DNA of 64,000 bases, from contig NC_080046.1 in the NCBI RefSeq assembly GCF_012489685.1, forward strand, positions 38,713,176 through 38,777,175, in the 5' to 3' direction. Shown here piece by piece: positions 23,001 through 35,000 of this stretch. How positions within the stretch are numbered: the first letter of the stretch is position 1; each line of letters begins with the position of its first letter. The translations under genes and the position numbers were made by a program. Below the pieces are notes generated by a model that saw only the letters and a list, made by a program, of their open reading frames with translations, made no database searches and had not been told where the DNA came from. This DNA comes from Lotus japonicus (taxonomy: Eukaryota > Streptophyta > Magnoliopsida > Fabales > Fabaceae).

Positions 23001-26000
23001 CACCGGGCTGGAATACGCACTGGAGCTGTGACAAATAATTCCCGCTGCCAACATCTCTTGCACTTGCTTTTCTATCTCGTTTTTGTGCAAGTGGGGATAG
23101 CGATACGGTCTTACATTCACTGGCCCATAGCCCTCCTTAATGTTGATGCAGTGTTCCTTGTTCCTGCTTGGTGGAAGTCCCTGTTTGGATTCAAATACCT
23201 CAGCATATTTACTTAGCATACTCTGTAATTCTTCTTGTTGTGTAGCCGACAACTGTGGTGGGTCAATTTCAGTAGGGTGTGCTTGGCCTATGGATCTCAG
23301 AGCTCCAGCACCCATCCTCCAAGTCTTGCTTAAAATACTCTGCAAAGCTACCGTGGGGTCTTTACCAGAACTCACCCCTTGTAGCCTGACCCACTGTATG
23401 CCGCTCCAGAAACTCAAGGTATGCTTGCTCCAATTTGCAATGGTATCCCCAAGCGTTTTGAGCCATTCTATTCCCAGCACAATGTCTGGCCCTCCTAAAT
23501 CAAAGATGTGGGGAGAGCAAGTGAGCTGATACTCTCCCATCTGGAGCTCGATCCGCTTGCAACGTCCTCTGGTGTGGGACTGGAAACCATCTCCTAACTT
23601 GATTGACAAGCGGGGTGTGTCTTCCACCTCCCATCCCATCCTCTGAACCACCTTTTGATCAATAAAGTTGTGAGTGGCCCCGCTATCGACCAGGACTAGG
23701 ACGGGGACACCATTAATCTTCCCCTGCAACCTCATAGTTTGTGGTTGCTCGCGGTTTTCGCCGGCGAGGTTGTACAAACTCATCACACTCAGCTCGCCGT
23801 CGATCTCCTCTTCTTCCTCGTTCATCTCAACTGCAAGAATGTTCCCTTCTGAAGCTTCTTCATCACCGTCTTCTACCAGCAACACCCTAAGTTGCTTGTC
23901 CGGACATTGATGCATTGGGTGATATGGGCCACCGCATTTGAAGCATTGGCCTTTTTGCTTCCGTTCCAATAATTCTTGGTAGGTGAGGTGTGAAAAACCT
24001 CGGTCTCGTGGGCCCGAGCGTCTTTGGTCCGCTGCTGGTTTTTGGTCTGGCTTTGGGCCATTAAAAACAGGTTTGTTGTTTAGCGGCCCATTATCCTTCA
24101 TGCCTTTCACCATGACCCAATCGGTGCCTCCGGGTCGACCCGAGCCCCCCAGCCCCGGATCTGAAACCCGTTCCACCAAAGCGGGAGCTCCGAGCGTAGC
24201 CCGACCCGCTATCTCCTTTCACCTCCTTCTCAACAGCTCGAGCGATCAAGAGCAACTTCGGTCGGGTTACTCCGCCCATTTCCGCCAAGCTCCGCACCTT
24301 TCCCCTTATCTCTTCCTTCAACCCATGCAAGAAGTATCCCTGAAATTGCTTATCGGGCAATTTAGGAATTTGGGCTGTGAGGTACTCGAATTCAGTAATA
24401 TATTCTTCAACCGTGCCCTTTTGACGCAGCGCCGTCAGTTGCTCGTATACGTCACCATCGCCATGACCGCCGTAGCGTTCCAGCAAGGCACCACAGAGCT
24501 TCTCCCAAGTCAGTGGGTTTTCAGCTTCGAACAAGGCATTGAAGAAGTGGATGGTGGATCCTTCCATGCTTAGTTGTGCCAAGCTCACCCTCACTTCTGG
24601 TGACGTCTCCTGTACCCTGAAATACACCTCCGCTCGTGAGATCCAACCAGCTGGATCACGACCATCGAAGAGTGGCAGCTCCACCTTCTTCACCGACTGG
24701 CGGAACTCAGTCAGTGCGTCTCCGTGCAAGTGGTGATTCCTCCGTTCACTCACAGTTTCCCCTGTCGCTACCGGAGTTCCTCCTCCGGAGCTTTCCCCTT
24801 TCTTCTGGTTATCACTCGCATTCTCCATTTGTAAGGATTTTCCCAAGGATCGTTCCAGCATCGCCACAAGTGACGTTGGAAGATCTTTGACTGCCGTCGT
24901 CACCGCTGCCAAAGACGAGCGCATCACCGCGAGCTCTCCCTCCAGTGCATCGATCTTCGCCTCCATCTGGATCGTCATGTGTTTGGATTTTTTGGGTGGC
25001 ATTCACTGGTTCACCGGCGTAGCTATCCGGCAGGTCGGACCAATTTTGTTGAGAACCTCAACAAAGGAAACCAAAGAAATGCACAAATTGAACTGAAAAT
25101 GTATTTGATTGCTTATTAATGGATTTGGGAACTACAGAAAGGGAGTAATATCTCCTGAATCTGACCAGAGCTAGGCTCCTATAGGAAGCTCAAAGCTTCC
25201 TATTCATTTCTATGCACTAGATTACACCAGATACCCTCTCTACCTTTCTCAACGTCCCTTATACTCTGGGATTACAATCAGCTCTCACCCTCTCTCTCAA
25301 CAGCTGGCTGTTAGTTAGTTATCCCTTAGCTCTATTTCCCCCTTTACCCCTTCTAGAATATACTCTCCATATCTTGGGTCCACTCCCCTCTTGAACAAGT
25401 GATTCCCTTGGGCCTGCTATTGGGTCATCGGTCCTAACAATCCATTTGTCAGAAAATGAGCATCTTATGATGGACTAATCACTAATGGGAAAATTATCAT
25501 TCAGATGTTAATGACAGCTAATTGCTTTTCAATTTTTGATAATCTACCATTAAGTGATATTGAGTAGTTTTTTATTTTTTTATTTTTAAAGTTTCACTAA
25601 TAATTTGATGGGGATGAAAGTGATATCATATGCACTCACTTGATATCATATGCACGCACTTGCCTTACTCCATTTGAAGCATCAAGCATGTCAGGGTGCT
25701 GCAACTGAATACTCCCAAAACTGTTCCATTGGCTGTGCATCAGAGCATTTAGTATTTTCTTCCTTAAATCATATTTTTCGATCATACAGCGGTCTTTTTC
25801 CTTAGAATTGCATTTTCTTTTGCATTCTTTCATGATCCTTATATGCTGCACATCTCTTATGGCCTTAGATTATGACCTCCCTTTTACCTTTTGTTATCTC
25901 AGCTAAGCTATTTTGTTGTCTTTATCATTTTGAATTTTTTTTTTGTCAGGTTCCTAATACTATTGAATTTGCCGATTGGATTGGAAGGACAAAACAAAAG

Positions 26001-29000
26001 AAAATACGGCTGACAGGGTAAGTAATTGATATATCTTACATCTATTGAGAGTTATGTAGCAGCTAAAAATATTGACGGTGGAAGAGACGTATTTACCTTT
26101 TTGAAAATGTGCAAAAATACAGAAAGGTGCAAAAGGCATGGTAAACTGTACGAATGACATATAGGAGTCAAAAGAAGAAAACTAATAGGATAGCCTCTTT
26201 AACTAGTGATTTTCTTCAGTTTCAAACTCTGAAACTGACTAGTCTTTACAATAATTTTTGTCCTTGCTGTCTTGCAAAAATTGATACAATAAGACTGAAA
26301 TCTACACTGAGGGTGCATGAAATAAAAGTTGTTAAGGCTGATGATTCCTAATCATCTTATCATTTTTCCTGTTATAATGATCCTTTTTTCTTCCAGGACA
26401 ACAAAAAGACCCGTCCCGTTGGAGCACTGCCTGTTTTATTCTGGAGAACTGTACAAAATTTGTGAAAGTGAAACATTTCTGCCTCAGGGATTGAAAGCTG
26501 CTAAAGATGCTTCAAAAAGAAGGCATTTAACTGCTGGTGGTGGTTCTGGATCAAAGCCAGGGTCAGCAAGTCATGATAATGCTCGAGTTCAAAAAGGAGA
26601 AAACACATCTCGAGTGAAACAGCATGGAACTAATTTCTCTAGGACTGGCAAAGGCTATCAAAATAATGGCAATGGCCAGAGCAATTGGAGAGCAGAAGCT
26701 TCAATGTGGTTGATGTTTATCAACAAACTCTCCAAAAAGTCCTTATTGCCTGTATGTTGATTTAGCTCTATACTTTTATTACAATATTTTAAGAAAAACT
26801 TAAAGAAATCTTCTGTCAAAAAATTTCAACTAAGGAACAAGTAATTGGTCAATGAAAGCTCAAACATTGGTTGTATTACTATTAACTTAATAACCACGTG
26901 AGGGGCTGATTGTTCATACATTAGAATAAGTTTTTTCTTCCAAATTCTGTTTGTGACATTCCATATTTTTTATCACTGATTTCTACTGTCTTTTTTTTTT
27001 ATCTCTGATTATTTAAGGACTCAGTTTGGAAACTCGTATATTTCTCTGGGAATTCAAGCATTATTATTATTATTAGTTTATTATTATTATGGTTATTATA
27101 ATAATAATAATTATTAATATTATTATTATTTTAATATCTTAACTGAGTATTTGAAACTTGTCTTGGATGTACAGGTGATTATATTTTGTTTTTCTAAGAA
27201 TCGCTGTGATAGATCAGCTGATAGTATGACTGGAACTGACCTCACTAGTAGCTCAGAGAAAAGTGAAATCCGTCTTTTCTGCGACAAAGCGTTTTCACGC
27301 CTGAAGGGGTCTGATAGAAATTTACCACAGGTTAGTTCATCTATAGCTTACCATTTTTCGGACTGAGATAGGTTTCTAATTACGTTATATACAGGTCGTT
27401 CGAGTCCAAAATCTTCTTCGTAGAGGGATTGGTGTACATCATGCTGGCCTTCTTCCAATTGTAAAGGAAGTTGTTGAAATGCTATTTTGCCGTGGTGTTG
27501 TCAAGGTGACATGGAATGTTATTTATTGTATGGTATTCTTGTTTTTATGGACCTTATATGAACGCCGATCAAAGATACAGTAAAATGCTTCTTATTTTGA
27601 GTCATATGTTTGCACCTTTTCTGGTTGTAGTTAAATTGTTTTGAGATTGATGTCTGACTGCTCGACATATGTTTTTGTTTAGGTCTTGTTTTCAACAGAG
27701 ACATTTGCAATGGGAGTGAATGCACCTGCTAGGACGGTGAGTATTTTTTAGTATTGCTGTTAAAATCAGAGGTGCCTTTCAATTTGAATTTTGAAAAGTT
27801 CAAAGTCTAATTAATTTTTAAACTTATTAGCCTAACTAATTCCATGGCTGATTCTTTGACTGATCATCGCCCTATGCTATGATGCTGTTTACAAGGGAGT
27901 GGAGGAACGGTTAAGGCATTAATTAAAAAGTTTGTTCTGTAGTTTATGTTGAGTTTGAGTTTAATTTAAGATGTGTTTCGATCAAAAGGAGGTTGCACCT
28001 GATTTTAATTTTTAAATTTAGACTACTGAGTATCCTTTGCATTGCACTTTTAAAAAACAAAACCAGCTAGAACTTGTAAAACTGTGAATAAATAGAGAAT
28101 GTGAATAAATAGAGAACATGTGTTTAAATAGGATACTTAACATTTACCTTTATTATATAGGGGTGGATAAATGAAGTTTTGTAAGAGGGAAAAACCACTA
28201 AGGAGGTCATTGATATGGCATAATTTCATTCTTTCTGCATCTATATTCTTTTGCAGGTAGTCTTTGATACTCTAAGGAAGTTTGGTGGCAAGGAATTTAG
28301 GCAGTTACTGCCAGGAGAATATACTCAAATGGCAGGTCGCGCTGGCAGAAGAGGACTTGATAAGATTGGTACTGTTATTTTGATGTGCCGTGACCGCGAT
28401 GAACTCCCAGAAGAGAGTGATTTAAAAGATGTTACTGTTGGAAGTGCAACTCATCTTGAATCTCAATTTCGGCTAACCTATATTATGATCTTACATCTTC
28501 TTCGAGTCGAAGAATTAAAGGTGTGCATGGAAATCACTCTGATCTGTACCCTGAAATATTATAACAATGTTGATGAAGATAACCATAAGAATATTCCTAC
28601 AATTGAGTGGAGATAGCTCCTCTTAAATGTATAATTGATGAGTATAGGCCTCCAATGAAGAAGGTGTATGAGAGAAAGAACAAGGGGAAAGCCACAGCTT
28701 AATGTGTTTGTTATAGTTAGTTAGTATCCAGCTGGCAAGTTAGTTGTTTCTGTTAGTGGCCAGCTGGCAATTTCTGTTAGAGATGCATTCTGTTAGCATC
28801 TGGGAGATAGTATAAATAAAGGGAAGGGGGTAGTTAACGAGTAGTTATTCAGTTAGTAGGTAATTGTGGAGAGACTGGTCTCTCGAACAACCAGAGGAAG
28901 AACTAGGGTTCATTCCACCATTTCTGTACCTTGAGCTCTGGTTCTCATTGAGAATCTGAGTCTCTATTTTCATTCAAATTCAATCTAGTTTCAGTTCAGA

Positions 29001-32000
29001 GTTCTACAGTGTTCATCAATTGGTATCAGAGCTCCATCCAGGAGCTGTGGTATCGATCTATGGTAGCTAGCAGAATGGAATCTCGAGTTGATGCGATCGA
29101 GAGGTTTATCGAGGCTATGAATCGCGACAGGGAAGAAGAGCGCAGGAACCGCGACGAAGAACGACGAAATCGAGAGGAAGATCGCAGAGAGCGTGCGGCG
29201 GAGAGAGAGCGTGTAGAGGAGCGACTTCGCACCTTGGAAGCGATTGTAGAATCGCTGTCCAGGAAGTTCGACGGCGAACGCGATGACGGAGGCAGCGGCG
29301 GGCGAGATCGCCGGCAAACAGGGGAAGAGCGAACGGTGAATGGTGGCAGCGTGGGAGGCCAGAGAGTAGAACACGAAGAGGAGAGAACACCGCGCACCGA
29401 GAATCCGCAAGCGGAGCGGTGGCGGAAGCTTGATATTCCGGTGTTCCAAGGAGAAGAAGATGCGTACAGTTGGATTCAGAAGTTGGAGAGATACTTCCGA
29501 TTGAAGGGAGCGAAAGAGGAAGAGAAGACGCAAGCTATCATGGTGGCTCTTGATGGAAGGGCGTTGAGTTGGTACCAATGGTGGGAGACTTGTAATCAGG
29601 TAACTACGTGGGACAAGTTCAAGGAAGCGTTGCTGGAACGTTTCCAACTCTCATCTGCTTCAAGTCCTTTTGCTGCGTTGCTAGCTCTTAAGCAAGAAGG
29701 AAGTGTAGAGGAATTTGTGGCTCAATTTGAGAGATTTGCAGGCATGTTGCGAGGGGTTGAAGAAGAACACTACATGGACATTTTTGTCAATGGACTCAAG
29801 GAAGAGATTGCAGCAGAAATCAAGCTCTATGAGCCTAGAACTCTAGCAATCATGGTCAATAAAGCATTGATGGTGGAACAGAAGAACCTGGCTGTGAGTA
29901 AAGCAGGGGTTGGCAGCATTAGCAGGTACAATTCTTCTTACAAACCACCTTTTAAAGCTTCAACTTATCAGAAAACTGTGACAATTGATAGTGGACAGAA
30001 GAGTGGAGTAGGTAGTGTTGTTCAAAACACAGTACAATCCTCTAGTGGAAGTGTTAGTGATAGAGTAGGGAGCAAGCCAGCAAGGGGAGGGGTTTTCAAA
30101 AGGCTTACTGGGGAAGAAATGAAGGAGAAACTAAGGAAAGGGGAATGTTTTAGGTGTGATGAGAAATTTGGCCCAAACCATGTGTGTAAGAATAAGCAAC
30201 TCAGAGTCATGTTGCTGGAGGAGGAAGGTGAGGAAGAAGAAGAGGAGACTATAGAGGCTCAGCCAGAAGATTCAGGAGAAATTATGGAGTATAAGCAACT
30301 ATCACTCAACAGCATACAAGGACTCTCTACCAGGAAATCACTTAAGGTGTGGGGAAAATTGCAGGAAACTACTATTGTTGTGCTCATAGATTGTGGAGCA
30401 ACACACAACTTTATTTCAGCTACTTTGGCAAGAGCTTTGGAACTAAAGATTACTGAAACTTCCTCTTATACAGTGGAAGTTGGAGATGGACATAAGGTGC
30501 AAGGTAGAGGGGTTTGCAAGAATGTTAGTGTGCAGATCCAAGGGTTCATGGTAACACAAGACTTCTACTTGTTTGGGTTGAGAGGTGTAGATGTTGTGCT
30601 GGGTTTGGAATGGCTTGCAAGCCTAGGGGATATAAAGGCCAATTTTGAAGAGCTCACCTTGAAGTTCAAGCTGGGGAACAGCAAAGTGGTACTCAAGGGT
30701 GAACCTGAGCTGTTGAGGAAAGGTGCCTCACTGAATGCAATGGTCAAAGCCATTCAGCAACAGGGTGAGGGGTATGTTCTGCAATGCCAGATGTTAGAAA
30801 AGGAAGTGGCCCAACCAGAAGACACTCCAGAGTTATTAAAAGCAGTCTTGGCAGATTTTCCAGCATTGTTTGCTTCACCAACTGAACTGCCACCTCAAAG
30901 AAGACATGACCATGCAATACATTTGAAGGAAGGGGCATCTATACCTAACATTAGACCCTACAGGTATCCCCATTTTCAGAAAAATGAGATAGAAAAATTA
31001 GTTGCTGAAATGCTTAATGCAGGCATCATTAGACCAAGTATTAGCCCTTATTCAAGTCCAGTCATATTGGTGAGGAAAAAGGATGGTAGCTGGAGGTTTT
31101 GTGTAGACTATAGGGCCTTGAACAAGGTCACGATCCCCAATAAATTTCCTATCCCAGTTATTGATGAACTATTAGATGAGATTGGTCCAGCAAAGGTGTT
31201 CTCCAAGATAGATCTTAAATCAGGTTACCATCAAATTTTGATGAAGGCTGAAGATGTAGAAAAGACAGCATTTAGGACACACGAGGGGCACTATGAGTTT
31301 TTGGTGATGCCATTTGGCCTCACCAATGCTCCCTCCACATTTCAGTCCTTAATGAATGAGGTGTTGAGGCCAGTTTTGAGGAAGCATGCACTAGTCTTTT
31401 TTGATGATATTTTGATCTTTAGCTTGACCATGGAAGACCATGTAGTACACTTGACACAAGTACTGCAGCTAATGGAACAACATGACTTAAAAATCAATGG
31501 CAAGAAGAGTGTGTTTGGAAGAGGGCAAATAGAGTATTTAGGCCATGTTTTGACTGCTGGAGCAGTGGCGGCAGATCCAAAGAAGCTGGAAGCTATGTGG
31601 ATGTGGCCAATTCCAAAGGATTTGAAAAGCTTGAGAGGGTTCCTTGGGCTGACTGGATACTATAGAAGGTTTGTTAGAGACTATGGAAAAATAGCTAGGC
31701 CATTAACACAGCTCTTGAAGAAAGATAGTTTTCAGTGGGGACCAGGCCCTCAGCAAGCTTTTGAAGCCCTCAAGCAAGCTCTCACTGAATTACCCACCCT
31801 AGCTGTTCCTGATTTTTCAAAGGTTTTTGTATTAGAAACAGATGCTTCTGGTACAGGGTTGGGAGCAGTGTTGTCTCAGGGAGGAAAGCCCTTGGCATTT
31901 TGGAGTGCTACACTCTCAGATAGGAGCCAAGCTAAGTCAGTATATGAGAGAGAATTAATGGCAGTGGTTAGAGCCGTCCAAAGATGGAGACATTACCTTA

Positions 32001-35000
32001 TGGGGAGGCACTTCATCATTAGGACAGATCAGAAAAGTTTGAAATTTTTGACTGAGCAGAAGGTCTTGGGAGCAGAACAGTTCAAGTGGATTTCTAAGCT
32101 CTCAGGTTATGATTTTGAAATACAATACAAACCTGGAAAGGACAACTCTGCAGCTGATGCCATGTCTAGGAGAAGTTCTTACTGTGCACTCTCAGTCCTC
32201 AAGGTTAATGACTATGAGGAATGGCAAACTGAAGTGTTACAGGATCCTAAATTGCAAGCAATAGTGCAGGATCTGATTCTGGATCCAGAAGCTCACAAAG
32301 GCTACTCTCTAAGAGACCACAAGCTGTTCTACAAAGGGAAGCTGGTGCTGTCCAAGCAATCCTCTAGGATTCCCATTTTGTGTAAGGAATTCCATGCTAC
32401 CTTGTTGGGGGGGCATTCTGGTTTTTTCAGAACTTATAGGCGGTTGGCTGCAGTGGTCTATTGGGAGGGCATGAAGAAAGACATTAAGGACTATGTAGCT
32501 GGCTGTGACACTTGCCAGAGGAATAAATTTGACAATTTATCCCCAGCAGGTCTCCTTCAGCCATTGCCAATTCCTACACAAGTATGGACCGATGTGTCTA
32601 TGGATTTTATTGGTGGTCTACCTAAATCCAAGGGCAAGGATACAATCCTAGTGGTGGTGGACAGGTTGACTAAATATGCCCATTTTATTGTTTTTGCAAG
32701 AAATTGTGAGACTACATGGGTTCCCTGCAACAATAGTCTCAGATAGGGATTCTCTGTTTCTCAGCAGCTTTTGGAAAGAATTATTTCGAGTTTCTGGTAC
32801 CCAGTTGAGGTTCAGTACTGCCTACCATCCTCAAACTGATGGTCAGACTGAAGTGGTAAATAGATGCTTAGAGGTCTACTTGAGGTGTCTTACTGGTTCC
32901 AGACCAAAGAAATGGGTCACTTGTCTACCTTGGGCTGAGTTCTGGTTCAACAGCAATTATAATAGGTCTACTAAGATGTCTCCTTTTCAAGCCCTTTATG
33001 GTAGGGAACCACCACTGCTACTACAGGGCACTACAATTCCCTCCAACATTGCTGCAGTGAATGAATTGCAGGAGGGTAGGGATGAGTTGATAGCTGATCT
33101 CAGGGCTAACCTTCTGAAGTCCCAAGATATGATGAGAACCTATGCTAATAAGCATCGAAGGGATGTGGAATACCAGATTGGGGACTTGGTTTACCTTAAG
33201 TTGCAGCCTTATAGAAGAAGGTCTTTGGCTAGGAAACTGAATGAAAAGCTGAGTCCTAGATATTATGGTCCTTATCCTATTGCAGCTAAAATTGGAGCAG
33301 TAGCTTACAAATTGGACTTACCAGCCCATAGTAGGGTGCACCCTGTCTTTCATGTCTCTCTCTTAAAGAAGGCCATAGGGACTGATTTTCAAGCTCAACC
33401 TTTACCTGAGGTTTTGAATGAGGACCATGAGCTGGTCGCTGAACCTGAAGCTGTAGTGGCTGTTCGGGAGGATACTATGGGGCACATTGAGGTGTTGATT
33501 CAGTGGACTTCTCTACCTGCTTGTGAGAATAGTTGGGAATCTGCTGCTCAGCTCCATGAAGCTTTCCCCACTTTTCCCCTTGAGGACAAGGTGAAGCTTT
33601 TAGGGGGGGTATTGATGAGTATAGGCCTCCAATGAAGAAGGTGTATGAGAGAAAGAACAAGGGGAAAGCCACAGCTTAATGTGTTTGTTATAGTTAGTTA
33701 GTATCCAGCTGGCAAGTTAGTTGTTTCTGTTAGTGGCCAGCTGGCAATTTCTGTTAGAGATGCATTCTGTTAGCATCTGGGAGATAGTATAAATAAAGGG
33801 AAGGGGGTAGTTAACGAGTAGTTATTCAGTTAGTAGGTAATTGTGGAGAGACTGGTCTCTCGAACAACCAGAGGAAGAACTAGGGTTCATTCCACCATTT
33901 CTGTACCTTGAGCTCTGGTTCTCATTGAGAATCTGAGTCTCTATTTTCATTCAAATTCAATCTAGTTTCAGTTCAGAGTTCTACAGTGTTCATCAATAAT
34001 TAGATCTGTTTGGGATAAGCTATCTGCCTATCTTCAATAATTGCTCTAGATCATTGGGGGAGGGGGGTATCCTCTAATATACCGATCCTTCCTTCTGAAG
34101 ATCAATTAGTTTTAGCCCTCCTTCATTCATATCTTAATTTGCAAATATTTGTACGTTAACTTCTGAAAGCTTCTCTGGATTAAGTTCTTTCAAAATCTGA
34201 TTGACAGACACTTGTCAATTATAATTTCTGGAAAATCATGAAAGAGTATTGTGTATCCAACTTTTCTGTTTGAAGGGCAAGATTCAATGATTGTGATATA
34301 CATTTATAGATAACAGTTAGTGAATGTTAGAGTCTGTTAGTCAGTTAGTTAAGGAGTTGGTTAGAGTTAGAGAAGTTATAAATAACAAGAAAGGGAGCTG
34401 TTTTCCGTTCATTAAGAAAGGAGACATTCTTGAAGAAGTAGGAAAAGAGATGGCAACTTCCAGGAGGGGACTCAAGGAGAGACGTTAGGAAATTCCAACA
34501 TTTGCAATTTTACATGACAAATGAGTTATTGGTGGCTCATCAACATGTTGCAGCATTTTAAGCCTGTTAAGGTCCCACATTGACCGGGGATATGGTTAAA
34601 TAAGTCTTTATATATGGTGGAGCAATTCTCACCCCTGAGCTAGCTTTTGAGGTAGAGTTGCTAGCTTAAGGTTCAGGATTCGTCTACCCTATATAAAGAC
34701 TATTTTTGCCATATCTCTAGTCAATGTGAGACCTTAACAATTTTATCATAGAAATTTTAACTCTCTTGATGAATTGTTACCAAATTGGGTGAGAAATTGG
34801 GTTGCAGGTAGAGGACATGCTTAAAAGAAGTTTTGCAGAATTCCATGCACAGAAAAAACTTCCAGAAATGCAACAGATTTTGAAGCTAAAGCTTAATCAG
34901 CCTACAAAAGCTATTGAGTATGTCAATTATCTGTCCCCGTCTCTTCAATATTGTTGTGTCAGTGTTCAGATAATTTCTTTCATATTACAATCTTGCTGTC

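Larger units (their letters stand above)
19995..25439 (-). mobile_element. Reina-type Ty3-gypsy element, older copy, in SKI2 intron 10
   Basis: A complete 5.4 kb element lies antisense to SKI2. LTRs at 19995-20388 and 25047-25439 differ by about six substitutions and one indel by eye. Perfect 5-bp target duplication ATCCA at 19990-19994 and 25440-25444. Gag, protease, RT, RNase H, integrase and a chromodomain-like end are present in chromovirus order. Short LTRs, a 5.4 kb length and the chromodomain fit Reina. The coding region is broken in three places. Confidence 0.95.
28636..33995 (+). mobile_element. Reina-type Ty3-gypsy element, very young copy, in SKI2 intron 16
   Basis: A complete 5.36 kb element in the same orientation as SKI2. 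The two 383-bp LTRs (28636-29018, 33613-33995) look identical when read side by side. Perfect target duplication ATAAT at 28631-28635 and 33996-34000. The primer site TGGTATCAGAGC is at 29021 and a G-rich polypurine tract at about 33600-33610. Domain order is gag, protease, RT, RNase H, integrase. Only the integrase is broken. Confidence 0.97.

Noticed and set aside
28991..29647. 218-codon minus-strand ORF
   Set aside because: Shadow of the gag region of the intron 16 element; the plus strand carries recognised gag motifs.
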